DNA from: Chlorobiota bacterium
Lineage (GTDB): Bacteria; Bacteroidota; Ignavibacteria; Kapaibacteriales; NICIL-2
DNA length: 15,625 nucleotides
Assembly: GCA_003695605.1 (NCBI GenBank)
Contig: RFIK01000021.1
Location: 1 to 15,625 of the forward strand
Direction of reading: 5' to 3'
This document shows, piece after piece, positions 1 to 7,858 of this stretch. Numbering within the stretch: position 1 is the stretch's first letter; every line of letters starts with the position of its first letter. The translations under genes and the position numbers were made by a program. The notes beneath the pieces are model-generated. The model saw only the letters and a list, made by a program, of their open reading frames with translations, was not told where the DNA came from and did no database searches.

Positions 1-1761
1 GTAGCCGCAAGTGGTGGTGTCAATCTCCACGATGCATCGTTCGGTAGCTTTCCTGGTGTGCAAAGCTGCTGCTCGAGTTTCGGTACGCAGTGGACCCCGA
101 CGGTTGGAATCGCTGGGATTGTTGAGCACGACGGCCATGGTCTTGCCTCGATCCCAATTGCGCTGCAGCTCCGTATGGGCCTCACCCAGCTTGGTGGAAC
201 GCTTACGCGCGATGAATTCATCGGCAATGTTATCGTGGGAGATAGCCTGGTTCGGGGCATAAGCCGTCATCAGCTCGAGGCAACCCTCTGGGCAGTCTCA
301 GCAGAGCCGCTGCTTCGATTTCTCCTCCCCACGCACCCAGCGTTCAGCTTCGACGTCGGCGCACGGTTCGATTGGATCGCGGTTGCACGCTTTGCTCAGC
401 AAGAGCAACTGACCAATCCTGCAGCCGGTGTGTACTTCGAAACGCGGAATCGGACTCGGAATGCTACAAGCGGCTCGATCCCAACGGCAGCAGCATTTGG
501 TGCAGCCCTCAGCGCAGGGATGAGCTACAGCATCCCGCTCACCTCGCGCTGGACGCTCCGCCCTGAACTTCGTGGCTCCCTGGGGATCACCCGTCTTGCA
601 GATGTCCCGTGGCACATCCATCGCATTGTTGCTGGGATTGCATTTCTCCATCGCCCTGAGAGTATCCAGCCTACGGTCGCGCCCCCAGCGCCGATCGTTG
701 AACCGCCACCACCGCCCTTGGCATTCGATGTCGAAACGCGCGTGCTCGGGATCCACCGAAGCAGTGGCGATACCTCGATCGTTGAACTTCCCGCACGTCG
801 GATTGAGCGACGTTCGATGGTTCTGCCGGTCGTGTTCTTTGCACCGCAGAGCGCTACGCTCGATTCTGCCGCGGAGCAACAACTTGATGCACTTGCTCGC
901 GCAGCTCAGAGCAGCTCCGCGCCGATTCACCTTGCACCGAGCACTGCGCCAGATGAGCCAGATTCCCTCCGCCTGCTTCGCTTCCGTGCAGTTGCCGAGC
1001 GCCTGCGCGCGCTCGGGGTCCGCGTCGCTCCCTCGCCGATCGAAGCACCTCAACCTGCACAGGCTCCCCTGGCGATTACCGATGAATTGCGGGCAGTGTG
1101 GATCAAGACGTCCGATCCGCTCGTTCTGCGTGAATCGTTCGTCGTACCGACAAGTCAGCCTTCGGTGGAAGTTGTGCTCCGCCCTGTAGTGCACTCGAGC
1201 GCTGGGCCAGTGCGTTTCGACCTCACGGTTGTCCAAGATGGCCGTCAAACCATGCACACGCAGAGCGCACCAGCAGCGATGCGCGTTGAACTTGCGCCAG
1301 GGTCCCTTCTTAGCGGCACTCCGACGGCATATCGCTGGACGGTCGTTGCCATGGACACTGCTGGTCAAACAAAGCAGCGAAGCGGATACGGGATTGTGCG
1401 CCCACAGTTCATCGAACGAGATACTGCATTTGAGGAGCTCGACCGCGGCGGCGCCTTGCTCCTTGGCCGCTGCGCGTTCGACGCAACAACGTTCGAGGAG
1501 TTCGACACAACGCTCGCAGCATTTGTCCGTCGCGCTGCTCGCGCTGGGAAAACGGTCGTGCTCATTGGCAGCACTGATGCCATCGGGAGCGATAGCTACA
1601 ATCGCGCGCTCGCCCGGCGACGAGCGGAAGCAGCACGTGAGCGCCTTGGACTTTCTCCACAAGCTGTGCAGATCGAAGTACAAATCGGCGGACCGCACGA
1701 GCGGACACTCTACCAGCGTGTCGCACGTCGGGGTGTCTTCGTCCGAATCGAGGGGCGTTAG
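1..1761 (+). CDS. OmpA-family outer-membrane protein, 5' partial
   Basis: The frame is open from base 1 with no credible start, so the gene begins outside the window; 586 residues are visible. Residues 1 to about 220 look like an outer-membrane beta-barrel (alternating, aromatic-rich strands). A proline-rich linker follows (about 228-240, PPAPIVEPPPPP). Next come a first OmpA-like module (about 277-340, starting VVFFAPQSATLD), a beta-rich segment (about 360-470) and a C-terminal OmpA-like module (about 482-586). The second module keeps the peptidoglycan-binding signature: the TDAIG Asp at residue 526 and NRALARRRA at 534-542. The first module lacks the TD..G motif. The likely role is tethering the outer membrane to peptidoglycan while the barrel spans the membrane; this is inferred from the family. 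The stop codon overlaps that of the convergent metallopeptidase gene, leaving no space for a terminator between them. The family call is firm, but any pore activity is unknown. Confidence 0.88.
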   Translation, partial: VAASGGVNLHDASFGSFPGVQSCCSSFGTQWTPTVGIAGIVEHDGHGLASIPIALQLRMGLTQLGGTLTRDEFIGNVIVGDSLVRGISRHQLEATLWAVSAEPLLRFLLPTHPAFSFDVGARFDWIAVARFAQQEQLTNPAAGVYFETRNRTRNATSGSIPTAAAFGAALSAGMSYSIPLTSRWTLRPELRGSLGITRLADVPWHIHRIVAGIAFLHRPESIQPTVAPPAPIVEPPPPPLAFDVETRVLGIHRSSGDTSIVELPARRIERRSMVLPVVFFAPQSATLDSAAEQQLDALARAAQSSSAPIHLAPSTAPDEPDSLRLLRFRAVAERLRALGVRVAPSPIEAPQPAQAPLAITDELRAVWIKTSDPLVLRESFVVPTSQPSVEVVLRPVVHSSAGPVRFDLTVVQDGRQTMHTQSAPAAMRVELAPGSLLSGTPTAYRWTVVAMDTAGQTKQRSGYGIVRPQFIERDTAFEELDRGGALLLGRCAFDATTFEEFDTTLAAFVRRAARAGKTVVLIGSTDAIGSDSYNRALARRRAEAARERLGLSPQAVQIEVQIGGPHERTLYQRVARRGVFVRIEGR

Positions 1762-2402
1762 AGCCAACGACCGTACGAGTTAAGCCAAGCGACAGCCTCT
1801 CGGTAGGCAGGATACAGTGCTTCGAGTTTCCGCCAGAAGCGTGGTCCGTGGTTCGGGATCTTCGTATGGACGAGCTCGTGCAGGATCAAATAGTCCATCA
1901 CGCTCGGCGGAACTTTCGCAATTCGCCAATCGAAGGTAATCACCCCTTCTTGCGAGCAATACCCCCACGCACTGGTGTAGTCCCGGATTTCAATATGTGT
2001 GAACGTGAACCCATACCGTCGCGCCAATTGCCGCGCACGTCGGCGGACAAGGCGTTCTGCTTCCCACATGTACCACTGCCGCTGAACCGAGGGAGCAAGG
2101 AGATTGGCACCACTTGCGATAATGCAGCGATGCGGATAGACCAGCACACTCGCTCCTAACCGCGGTCGCAACACGAAGCGATAGGCTCTGCCGCGATAGA
2201 GCATCTGGCCGGGTGCCAAACAAATCCGCTCCATTCCGCGATACCGCGCACGTTGCCGCTCGATCCACTCCCGGTGACGCTCGATGATCTGCTGGAGTGT
2301 CCGTACTGTATACCGCGGTGATGCAACGACGACAACCTGTCCATTCGGATGGACCTTGATCCAGACGCGCCGGACAGCGCGGCGCTCGATGCAGATGCGC
2401 AT
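1758..2402 (-). CDS. YgjP/WLM-like (DUF45) zinc metallopeptidase
   Basis: A 214-residue protein of the YgjP-type metallopeptidase family (DUF45, M48-related). The zinc site is clear: HELVH at residues 175-179 supplies two His ligands and the catalytic Glu176, and NHGPRFW at 184-190 supplies the third His. The preceding WGYCSQEGVITFDWR stretch (146-160) matches the family's WGSCS..G...NWRL region. The length is normal and there is no signal peptide, so it should act in the cytoplasm; the substrate is unknown for the family. I chose the ATG at 2402 because AGGAG lies five to six bases upstream. A longer reading from 2453 adds 17 residues that do not fit the family. It is the last gene of the likely operon headed by the palmitoyltransferase-like gene, though a possible promoter of its own sits at 2451-2458. 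Its TAA interlocks with the TAG of the convergent OmpA gene. Confidence 0.9.
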   Translation of the reverse strand: MRICIERRAVRRVWIKVHPNGQVVVVASPRYTVRTLQQIIERHREWIERQRARYRGMERICLAPGQMLYRGRAYRFVLRPRLGASVLVYPHRCIIASGANLLAPSVQRQWYMWEAERLVRRRARQLARRYGFTFTHIEIRDYTSAWGYCSQEGVITFDWRIAKVPPSVMDYLILHELVHTKIPNHGPRFWRKLEALYPAYREAVAWLNSYGRWL

Positions 2403-2450
2403 TGCGACTCCTTCGTGGTTTGACGTTCCCCTCCCGCTTGCTGCACGTAG

Positions 2451-2458
2451 CAAAATTA
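2451..2458 (-). promoter_or_regulatory. possible Bacteroidota-type -7 promoter element for the metallopeptidase gene
   Basis: Read on the minus strand the bases are TAATTTTG, an exact match to the Bacteroidota -7 consensus TAnnTTTG. It lies about 50 bases upstream of the chosen ATG, in the 109-base gap between the barrel gene and the metallopeptidase gene. I see no good TTTG-type -33 partner at the right distance, and one eight-base match can arise by chance. Treat it as a hint that the last gene may also be transcribed on its own. Confidence 0.22.
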
Positions 2459-2511
2459 CTCGCTTCGTCGCCGTCGTCGGTGCGCACTTCTTCTACAAGA
2501 GTTTCGCCTGC

Positions 2512-3066
2512 TTAGCGGAAGCGGTAGACAATCCCGATTGTCGCTGTCGAAGCACCGAACGCCAAGCGCAGATGCCCAGCAAGCTGTGGGGTGAAAAAGT
2601 ACCAGGCACCAATGCCACCAACCAGAATCACCTCGTTATTCGAGTGCGAAACAATCACTCCGTACCCTAAATCAGAGGAGACGGTGTACACCCGATAGGC
2701 GAATCCCCCCATGATGTACGGGTCCAGTTGGGGCATGTCCTCGATACTTGGGGAAAGGTGGTAAATTCCCGCCAGCGTAATCGGGACGTACGTCGTCGTC
2801 TGGGTACTTGAAATGTTGCCTTGCGTGACAACTTTACTAAAGCGCGAGTAGTCAATCGAAACGCCGAGGTTGACAATACCCGGACCGGCTTCGCCGAGAT
2901 CGGTGAGCGTGTATTCACCATCGAGCGCAACATCGAATGCACTCTCCTTTGCACCGATTCCAATCCGAATGCCTCCGAAGATGCTGCCTTTCGGCAGGTA
3001 ATTCTGAGCCCGAGCTGCTGTTGCAGCGATGAGCACAACTGCAAGGTATGCAACGACGTGCTTCAT
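2512..3066 (-). CDS. small exported outer-membrane beta-barrel protein
   Basis: A 184-residue protein with a clear signal peptide: Lys2, a hydrophobic core (VVAYLAVVLIAATA) and likely cleavage after Ala20 (ARA|QN). The mature part alternates polar and hydrophobic residues, is rich in Gly and Tyr, and ends TIGIVYRFR, as expected of an eight- to ten-stranded outer-membrane barrel. No enzymatic motif is visible, and I cannot name the family beyond 'outer membrane beta-barrel protein'. The ATG at 3066 follows GGAGA at good spacing. It begins 15 bases after the stop of the palmitoyltransferase-like gene, so the two are almost certainly co-transcribed. A 109-base gap then leads to the metallopeptidase gene. 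The location call is good; function is unknown. Confidence 0.82.
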   Translation of the reverse strand: MKHVVAYLAVVLIAATAARAQNYLPKGSIFGGIRIGIGAKESAFDVALDGEYTLTDLGEAGPGIVNLGVSIDYSRFSKVVTQGNISSTQTTTYVPITLAGIYHLSPSIEDMPQLDPYIMGGFAYRVYTVSSDLGYGVIVSHSNNEVILVGGIGAWYFFTPQLAGHLRLAFGASTATIGIVYRFR

Positions 3067-3081
3067 TGCTTCTCTCCAGAG

Positions 3082-4305
3082 TTAGTGTGTAGCTACTCCA
3101 GCATCGGAGCGCTGAGGGATAAGCCCCAGCTCTCGCCCTGCTCTTTCGAATGCTTCGATTATTGCATCGAGATGGATGCGCTCGTGCGTCGCCATGTAGC
3201 TGGTCCGCATCATGCTCATATTCGGCGGAACGCCAGGGGGAATGAATGCATTGACGAAGACTCCGCCATCGTAGAGCTTCCGCCAGAGCACCAGTGCCGT
3301 TTCGACATCACCGACGATTACCGGCACAATTGCCGTTGGGGAGTGATAGACGTTGAAGCCAAGCTCTGAGAGCCCTCTGCGCATGTAGTCAGCATTTGCG
3401 ATCAGGCGACTGACCAGCTCTGGATGACGCTCGAGGATCTCCAGCGCGGCAAGCGCTGCAGCTACCGACGCCGGTGTCGGTGACGCACTGAAAATCAGCG
3501 CCGGTGAGTGATGCTTGAGGTAGTTGATCACGCGCTCGGGACCGGCAATGAATCCTCCGAGCGAAGCGAAGGTTTTCGAGAACGTGCCCATCGTCAGATC
3601 TGTGTCGGCTGTCAAGCCGAAGTGGCTTGCCGTCCCACGGCCGCCACGGCCGATTACACCGACGGCATGGGCATCGTCCACCAACACGCGTGCGCCATAG
3701 CGGTGAGCAACTTCCACCAAACGCGGAAGGTCAACGATTTCTCCAGTGACAGAGAACACACCATCGGTAACGACGAGCTTGCCGGCATCGGCTGGGATGC
3801 GCTGGAGAAGCTTTTCCAGATCGTCCATGTCGTTGTGCTTGTAGCGCACAAATTCCGCAAAGCCCCCTTTGGCGAGCATGCACGCGTTGATGATCGAAGC
3901 GTGATTTTCCTTGTCGCTGATGACGTAGTCACCTTTCCCAACCAGTGCACTGATCGAGCCGAGTGCAGTTTGGTAGCCAGTCGAAAAGAGTAACACTGCC
4001 TCGTAGCCCAAGAATTCTGCCAGCCGGCGTTCCAGCTCGATATGGAGATCAATCGTGCCTGTCAGGTACCGGGAGCCAGAGCAGCCAGTACCGTAGCGTT
4101 CGATCGCTCGAATGGCAGCCTCCTTGACCGCCGGATGTGCCGTCAGGCCAAGGTAGTTATTTGAGCCAGCCATGATAACCTTCCGGCCCTCGATCTGGAC
4201 GACAGGCCCTTCGTTGTCCTCGATCGGACGGAAGTAGGGGTAGAGCCCCTTGGCCTTCACCTCGTCGGCGCGCGTAAAGTCGTAGCACTTTTGAAACAGG
4301 TCCAT
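3082..4305 (-). CDS. serine palmitoyltransferase-like alpha-oxoamine synthase (PLP enzyme)
   Basis: A 407-residue fold-type I PLP enzyme of the alpha-oxoamine synthase family, which condenses an amino acid with an acyl-CoA and releases CO2. The PLP lysine is Lys244 in TMGTFSKTFASLGG. Other active-site residues are His135 (ENHAS, stacks on PLP), Asp210 and His213 (VDDAHAVG), and GSNNYLGL near 47-54. The N-terminal YPYFR motif, GSRYLTGTIDLHIELE and the MATH..IHLD end resemble, from memory, Bacteroides serine palmitoyltransferase more than E. coli Kbl or BioF. The expected product is therefore 3-ketosphinganine for sphingolipid synthesis. Glycine C-acetyltransferase or 8-amino-7-oxononanoate synthase remain possible. 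I chose the ATG at 4305 because a CGGAG site lies six bases upstream and the family starts here; an upstream ATG at 4374 adds 23 unrelated residues. It heads a minus-strand operon with the barrel and metallopeptidase genes, divergent from tetR. Confidence 0.88.
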   Translation of the reverse strand: MDLFQKCYDFTRADEVKAKGLYPYFRPIEDNEGPVVQIEGRKVIMAGSNNYLGLTAHPAVKEAAIRAIERYGTGCSGSRYLTGTIDLHIELERRLAEFLGYEAVLLFSTGYQTALGSISALVGKGDYVISDKENHASIINACMLAKGGFAEFVRYKHNDMDDLEKLLQRIPADAGKLVVTDGVFSVTGEIVDLPRLVEVAHRYGARVLVDDAHAVGVIGRGGRGTASHFGLTADTDLTMGTFSKTFASLGGFIAGPERVINYLKHHSPALIFSASPTPASVAAALAALEILERHPELVSRLIANADYMRRGLSELGFNVYHSPTAIVPVIVGDVETALVLWRKLYDGGVFVNAFIPPGVPPNMSMMRTSYMATHERIHLDAIIEAFERAGRELGLIPQRSDAGVATH

Positions 4306-4545
4306 ACAAACTCCGTTGGATACGATGCACACTGCGTGCGGTGGTACTTTCCAGCGCAAATATCGGAAACTCACGTGCCACTACCAGCCCAGTGGTGCTT
4401 CGACACGCGGAAGCCTCACCGGCAGGACATGATCCATCCCACCAGTGTCGTTCGCAGTGATCCCGTGCTCTGGCATTTTCGCCCTGACAGAAACGCTATG
4501 CTCCCAGCCAGAACCATCGTGCACGCATTCAGACCGTATTTTCGC

Positions 4546-4563
4546 CGACCGACCAGTCAGTCG
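4546..4563. promoter_or_regulatory. putative TetR-family operator, autoregulatory
   Basis: The 18-base site CGACCGACCAGTCAGTCG is an imperfect inverted repeat; 14 of 18 positions match its own reverse complement, giving CGACyGACy/rGTCrGTCG. Spaced GAC/GTC half-sites are a common shape for TetR-family operators. It ends 21 bases before the chosen tetR ATG, in the divergent region shared with the palmitoyltransferase-like gene. A TATTTTCG element just upstream (4537-4544) is one base off the Bacteroidota -7 consensus, so a bound repressor would cover the likely transcription start. This is inferred from sequence only. Confidence 0.5.
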
Positions 4564-4584
4564 TACTACGAGATTCACGCACCG

Positions 4585-5298
4585 ATGCCTCGTCGCCCGC
4601 AATCGGAAGCCGCATGGGCTGCCAAACGGCAGCATATCATCACTGCAGCGATCGGAGAGTTTGCCCGGCGCGGTTTCCACGCCACAAAAATGGAACACAT
4701 CGCCGACGCCGCCGGCATTGGCAAAGGGACAATCTACGAGTACTTCGCCACGAAAGACGAATTATTCCTGGCAGTCTACGACTACTGGATGGATACCTAC
4801 GAAGCTGCCATGCAGCGTGCTGCCGAGGAGCATCGTGGCAATCCACTCGCCACTGCCGACGCACTCATCGAAACAGCGATCGCCTTCTACCAGGAGCACG
4901 CTGCGTACGCACCGATCCTGCTCGAATTCTGGGCGCACGCGCTCCGGAGCGACGACCCCCACTTCCTCCAACGTATCCAGCAAATGAAGCAGACGCTCGG
5001 CGCAATCGGCGCACATGTCGCCAGCGAGCTCATCGCAAGCGGTGCATTCCGACAAGTGGATACCAGTTCGTTTGCACAGTTGGAGTTGGGTATCTCCGAC
5101 GGGATCTTCCTCCACTGGGTCCTCGATGGGCAGCAGTACGATCTCCATGATGCCTACCGTTTCCGCCAAGCAGTGATCGGGGCGGGGCTGATGCGTCCGA
5201 TGCTCCGCCGCATGCTCGCCAGCAAGATCACCAAGCGACTGACCAGCGGCTTCCTCAACCCGAACACCGACAGGCTGCGCTCGAGGCGCACGCGCTAA
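4585..5298 (+). CDS. TetR/AcrR-family transcriptional regulator
   Basis: A 237-residue regulator. The N-terminal TetR DNA-binding domain is unmistakable: AAIGEFARRGFHATKMEHIA, then AGIGKGTIYEYFATKDELF, with the helix-turn-helix at about residues 34-53. The remaining ~170 residues form the all-helical ligand and dimerisation domain, which is variable and does not reveal the ligand. The frame stays open upstream to 4291, but I take the ATG at 4585. The domain normally starts a few residues before the first helix, and upstream starts would place the putative operator (4546-4563) inside the gene. The ribosome-binding site is weak (ACGAGA about 11 bases upstream). The TonB receptor gene begins 24 bases after the stop, so TetR most likely controls that gene and itself, and perhaps the divergent lipid-synthesis operon. 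Confidence 0.9.
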   Translation: MPRRPQSEAAWAAKRQHIITAAIGEFARRGFHATKMEHIADAAGIGKGTIYEYFATKDELFLAVYDYWMDTYEAAMQRAAEEHRGNPLATADALIETAIAFYQEHAAYAPILLEFWAHALRSDDPHFLQRIQQMKQTLGAIGAHVASELIASGAFRQVDTSSFAQLELGISDGIFLHWVLDGQQYDLHDAYRFRQAVIGAGLMRPMLRRMLASKITKRLTSGFLNPNTDRLRSRRTR

Positions 5299-5322
5299 TT
5301 GTTTCACCATTGCTTGATTCCT

Positions 5323-7752
5323 ATGCGCATTCTAACCGTGTGCATTATCGGCGGTATGTTCTACATTTCAGCACTTAGCACCGCACAAACGCTCCTGGGA
5401 ACCGTCCGCACACCCGACGGCGATCCCGCAGCGGGAGCAGTCGTCACGATCGAAGAACTCCACAAACGCACACTGGTACGCTCCGACGGTAGCTATCGCC
5501 TGCCGGATCTTCCGCCGGGTACCTATACACTCAACATCGGCGGCATTGGGTACCAGCAGCGTCGCGTGCAGCTTCTGATCCCCCCTGGCCAGACAACCAT
5601 CGAACGAACCGATACGGTCGCAATCGAAGCTCGCACGATGAATGAAGTCGTCATCTACGGTGCCTCTCGGCGGCTGGAGAAACTTACCGACGCACCCGCA
5701 GCAGTTTCGATTGTTCTCCCCCAAGACCTCGAGCGCGCAACAACCCATGGGCAACTTCCGAAGGTACTCGAACACATCCAAGGGGTGGATGTTGTTCAAT
5801 CCGGCATGAACGACTTCAACGTCAACACGCGCGGTTTCAACACCTCGATCAACCGCCGCGTCCTGGTTCTCATTGACGGGCGCGATCCTTCGACGCCGCT
5901 GTTGAATTTGCTCGAATGGAATTCACTCCAGCAGCAGATCAGTGACATTCGCTCTATCGAGGTCATCCGCGGACCAGGTTCGGCGCTCTACGGCGCCAAT
6001 GCCTACAACGGTGTCATCGCAATCACAACCTACGCCCCACGCGAGGTGCTCGGTAGCTATGCAACCGTCACCGGCGGCCAGTACAACACACTCCGCGCCA
6101 GCATCCGCCACGCAGGTGCGATCGAGCGCTGGGCGTACAAAATCACCGCAGCTGCTTCGTTCCAGGATCAAGCGTGGGTGCATTCCCGCGATACTACCGC
6201 TGGCGGCAGGCTGGAATACCCCGGGCTGGCACGCGACGTCACCGGACAACTCGTCGGCGGACGGCGTATCACGAGCATTGACTCGCTCATCAACGCACAC
6301 CGGCGTGCCTACCTCTACAGCATCACTGGACGCGTAGATTACGACCTTGGCACCGACGAACGCATCACCACCGATCTTGGTTACTCACGGTACGGAAACG
6401 AGTACTTCGTCAATCAAACCGGACGCATCCTCATTCCCAACGTGGAAAAACCCTACGCACGTGTTGCCTACAACAGCCCTCGCTGGAACGTCCAGGGATA
6501 CTGGACACGACGGGTGACCCCAGAACCGCAGATTGTGCTCAACGCTGCTGCAACCTCGGCGGAAAAATCCGATGTCGTCGTGCTCGATGCGCAGTGGAAC
6601 GACACCTTCCTCGGCGATCGTTTACGCCTGATCGTTGGAGCACAACATAGCTACGAACACGTCCGAACGGCGGTTGCCGGTGCACTGGCAATCATTGATC
6701 CAAGCGAGCTGCACAACAACTTCTCCGGTTTCTACAGCCAAGCCGAATATGCTCTCTTTCCCTCGCTACGGCTCGTCGGTGCTCTACGAGTGGATCGTTC
6801 CACGTTTTTTGAAACGCAGCTCTCGCCGAAAGGTGGCATCATCTGGGCGCCGACGGCCGAGCACACCGTCCGACTGACCGTCAATCGTTCGTTCTTACGG
6901 CCGAGCTATCCCGACCTGTACCGCCGCTCGCCCGCAGGCGCACCACTACCCTTTGCACGCATTGACTCGCTCGTTAGCGCTCAAGCGGGGGTCCCACGGC
7001 TCGGCATCAACTCGCTGCCGCAGTGGAATCTCGGCAATCCAACCGTTGGCGTCGAATCGGCGGTCTCCTACGAATTCGGCTATAAAGGCATCATTGGGCG
7101 CTCGCTCTACATCACGCTCGATGCCTACGTCAACCAGCGACGAAACTTCATCAGCGTCCCACTGGGCGGGCTTGCACCGAACGTCTATCGTCCAGTCCGC
7201 TACGGCAACCAGCGCGCAGATTCGATCCTTCGGGCGGAACTGAATAAACTCAACCCGACCTACTTCGATCGGCTCGCCTACGACCGCGACGGCACTCCCG
7301 CACTGATCATCACACCGAGGAACATTGCCGAAGTCATCGAACAGGGCCTCGAGCTGGGCATCAGCTACTACCTGAGCAATCAGCTGACCATCACCGCCAA
7401 TGCTGCATGGCTGGGATTCCGCGTTGTCGAAAACAGCCTCAGTGCCCAGAAAATTGTTCCGAACACCTCGCCACGCCGGTACAACATCGGGCTATCGTAC
7501 ACCGAACCACGCCGTTTCGATGCAAGCATCATGCTCCGCTATTCCGATGGGTTCCCGTGGGTGGCAGGGCTGTTCGAAGGATACGTGCCCGCGTATGCAG
7601 TCGTCAATCTCAACGCAGGCTACTACCTGAGCGACGACCTCCGGCTTTCGATCAACATCTTCAACCTCCTCGACCGCGCACACTACGAAATTTTCGGCGG
7701 CACGATTCTTCGCCGCTACGCTACTGCAGCGCTTTCCTACGAGCTGCGGTAG
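5323..7752 (+). CDS. TonB-dependent outer-membrane receptor with N-terminal carboxypeptidase-regulatory-like domain
   Basis: An 809-residue outer-membrane receptor that should import a bound ligand using energy from TonB. In order: a signal peptide (1-21, cleavage near STA|QT); a carboxypeptidase-regulatory-like beta-sandwich (about 23-105, GTVRTPDGDPAAGAVV then SDGSYRLPDLPPGTYTL); a possible TonB box (MNEVVIYGA); the plug domain (about 110-230, with VLVLIDGR, IEVIRGPGSALYGANAYNGVI); and a 22-strand barrel ending ATAALSYELR. The ATG at 5323 gives a proper signal peptide. The frame is open back to 5299, but that TTG start would put eight extra residues ahead of it. No clear Shine-Dalgarno sequence is seen. 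The length is normal and nothing is broken. Located 24 bases after tetR, it is the probable target of that repressor. No SusD-like partner or siderophore or vitamin gene is nearby, so the substrate cannot be named. Confidence 0.93.
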   Translation: MRILTVCIIGGMFYISALSTAQTLLGTVRTPDGDPAAGAVVTIEELHKRTLVRSDGSYRLPDLPPGTYTLNIGGIGYQQRRVQLLIPPGQTTIERTDTVAIEARTMNEVVIYGASRRLEKLTDAPAAVSIVLPQDLERATTHGQLPKVLEHIQGVDVVQSGMNDFNVNTRGFNTSINRRVLVLIDGRDPSTPLLNLLEWNSLQQQISDIRSIEVIRGPGSALYGANAYNGVIAITTYAPREVLGSYATVTGGQYNTLRASIRHAGAIERWAYKITAAASFQDQAWVHSRDTTAGGRLEYPGLARDVTGQLVGGRRITSIDSLINAHRRAYLYSITGRVDYDLGTDERITTDLGYSRYGNEYFVNQTGRILIPNVEKPYARVAYNSPRWNVQGYWTRRVTPEPQIVLNAAATSAEKSDVVVLDAQWNDTFLGDRLRLIVGAQHSYEHVRTAVAGALAIIDPSELHNNFSGFYSQAEYALFPSLRLVGALRVDRSTFFETQLSPKGGIIWAPTAEHTVRLTVNRSFLRPSYPDLYRRSPAGAPLPFARIDSLVSAQAGVPRLGINSLPQWNLGNPTVGVESAVSYEFGYKGIIGRSLYITLDAYVNQRRNFISVPLGGLAPNVYRPVRYGNQRADSILRAELNKLNPTYFDRLAYDRDGTPALIITPRNIAEVIEQGLELGISYYLSNQLTITANAAWLGFRVVENSLSAQKIVPNTSPRRYNIGLSYTEPRRFDASIMLRYSDGFPWVAGLFEGYVPAYAVVNLNAGYYLSDDLRLSINIFNLLDRAHYEIFGGTILRRYATAALSYELR

Positions 7753-7785
7753 AGCCTCCGCATCGCTTCCTTTCGCAAGTGCACG

Positions 7786-7821
7786 CGAAGGGCACGGGGT
7801 GCCGTGCCCTTCGTTTCGTTT
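7786..7821 (+). terminator. rho-independent terminator after the TonB receptor gene
   Basis: A perfect 12-base-pair stem (CGAAGGGCACGG, 7786-7797, with CCGTGCCCTTCG, 7802-7813) closes a GGTG loop and is followed by the T-rich TTTCGTTT. It starts 33 bases after the receptor stop codon, in the gap between convergent genes. The T-rich side faces the plus strand, so it serves the tetR-receptor operon. The minus-strand flank lacks a U-tract, so termination of the opposing gene here would be weaker. Confidence 0.85.
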
Positions 7822-7858
7822 AGCGTCTTGTGCAGTGGCTGCATCGCATGTACTTGCT

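Noticed and set aside
298..1767. 489-codon open frame on the minus strand, antisense to the OmpA gene
   Set aside because: Its product is rich in Cys, Arg and His with no domain-like pattern. It is a shadow of the codon bias of the real plus-strand gene.
4365..4380. Sigma-54-like promoter (minus strand TGGCACG-N4-TTTCC) about 60 bases upstream of the palmitoyltransferase-like gene
   Set aside because: The -24 half is perfect, but the -12 half has TC where the nearly invariant GC should be. Single partial matches are common, and no enhancer-binding regulator gene is nearby.
4291..4584. N-terminal extension of the TetR protein up to 98 residues long
   Set aside because: No homology-like pattern is seen; it would run through the operator and over the start of the divergent gene. 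The ATG at 4585 fits the family.
5237..5247. Further CGACTGACC-like strings (here and near 3405 and 6870) as extra TetR sites
   Set aside because: They lie inside coding sequence, have only one half-site each and are explained by common Leu-Thr/Val codons.
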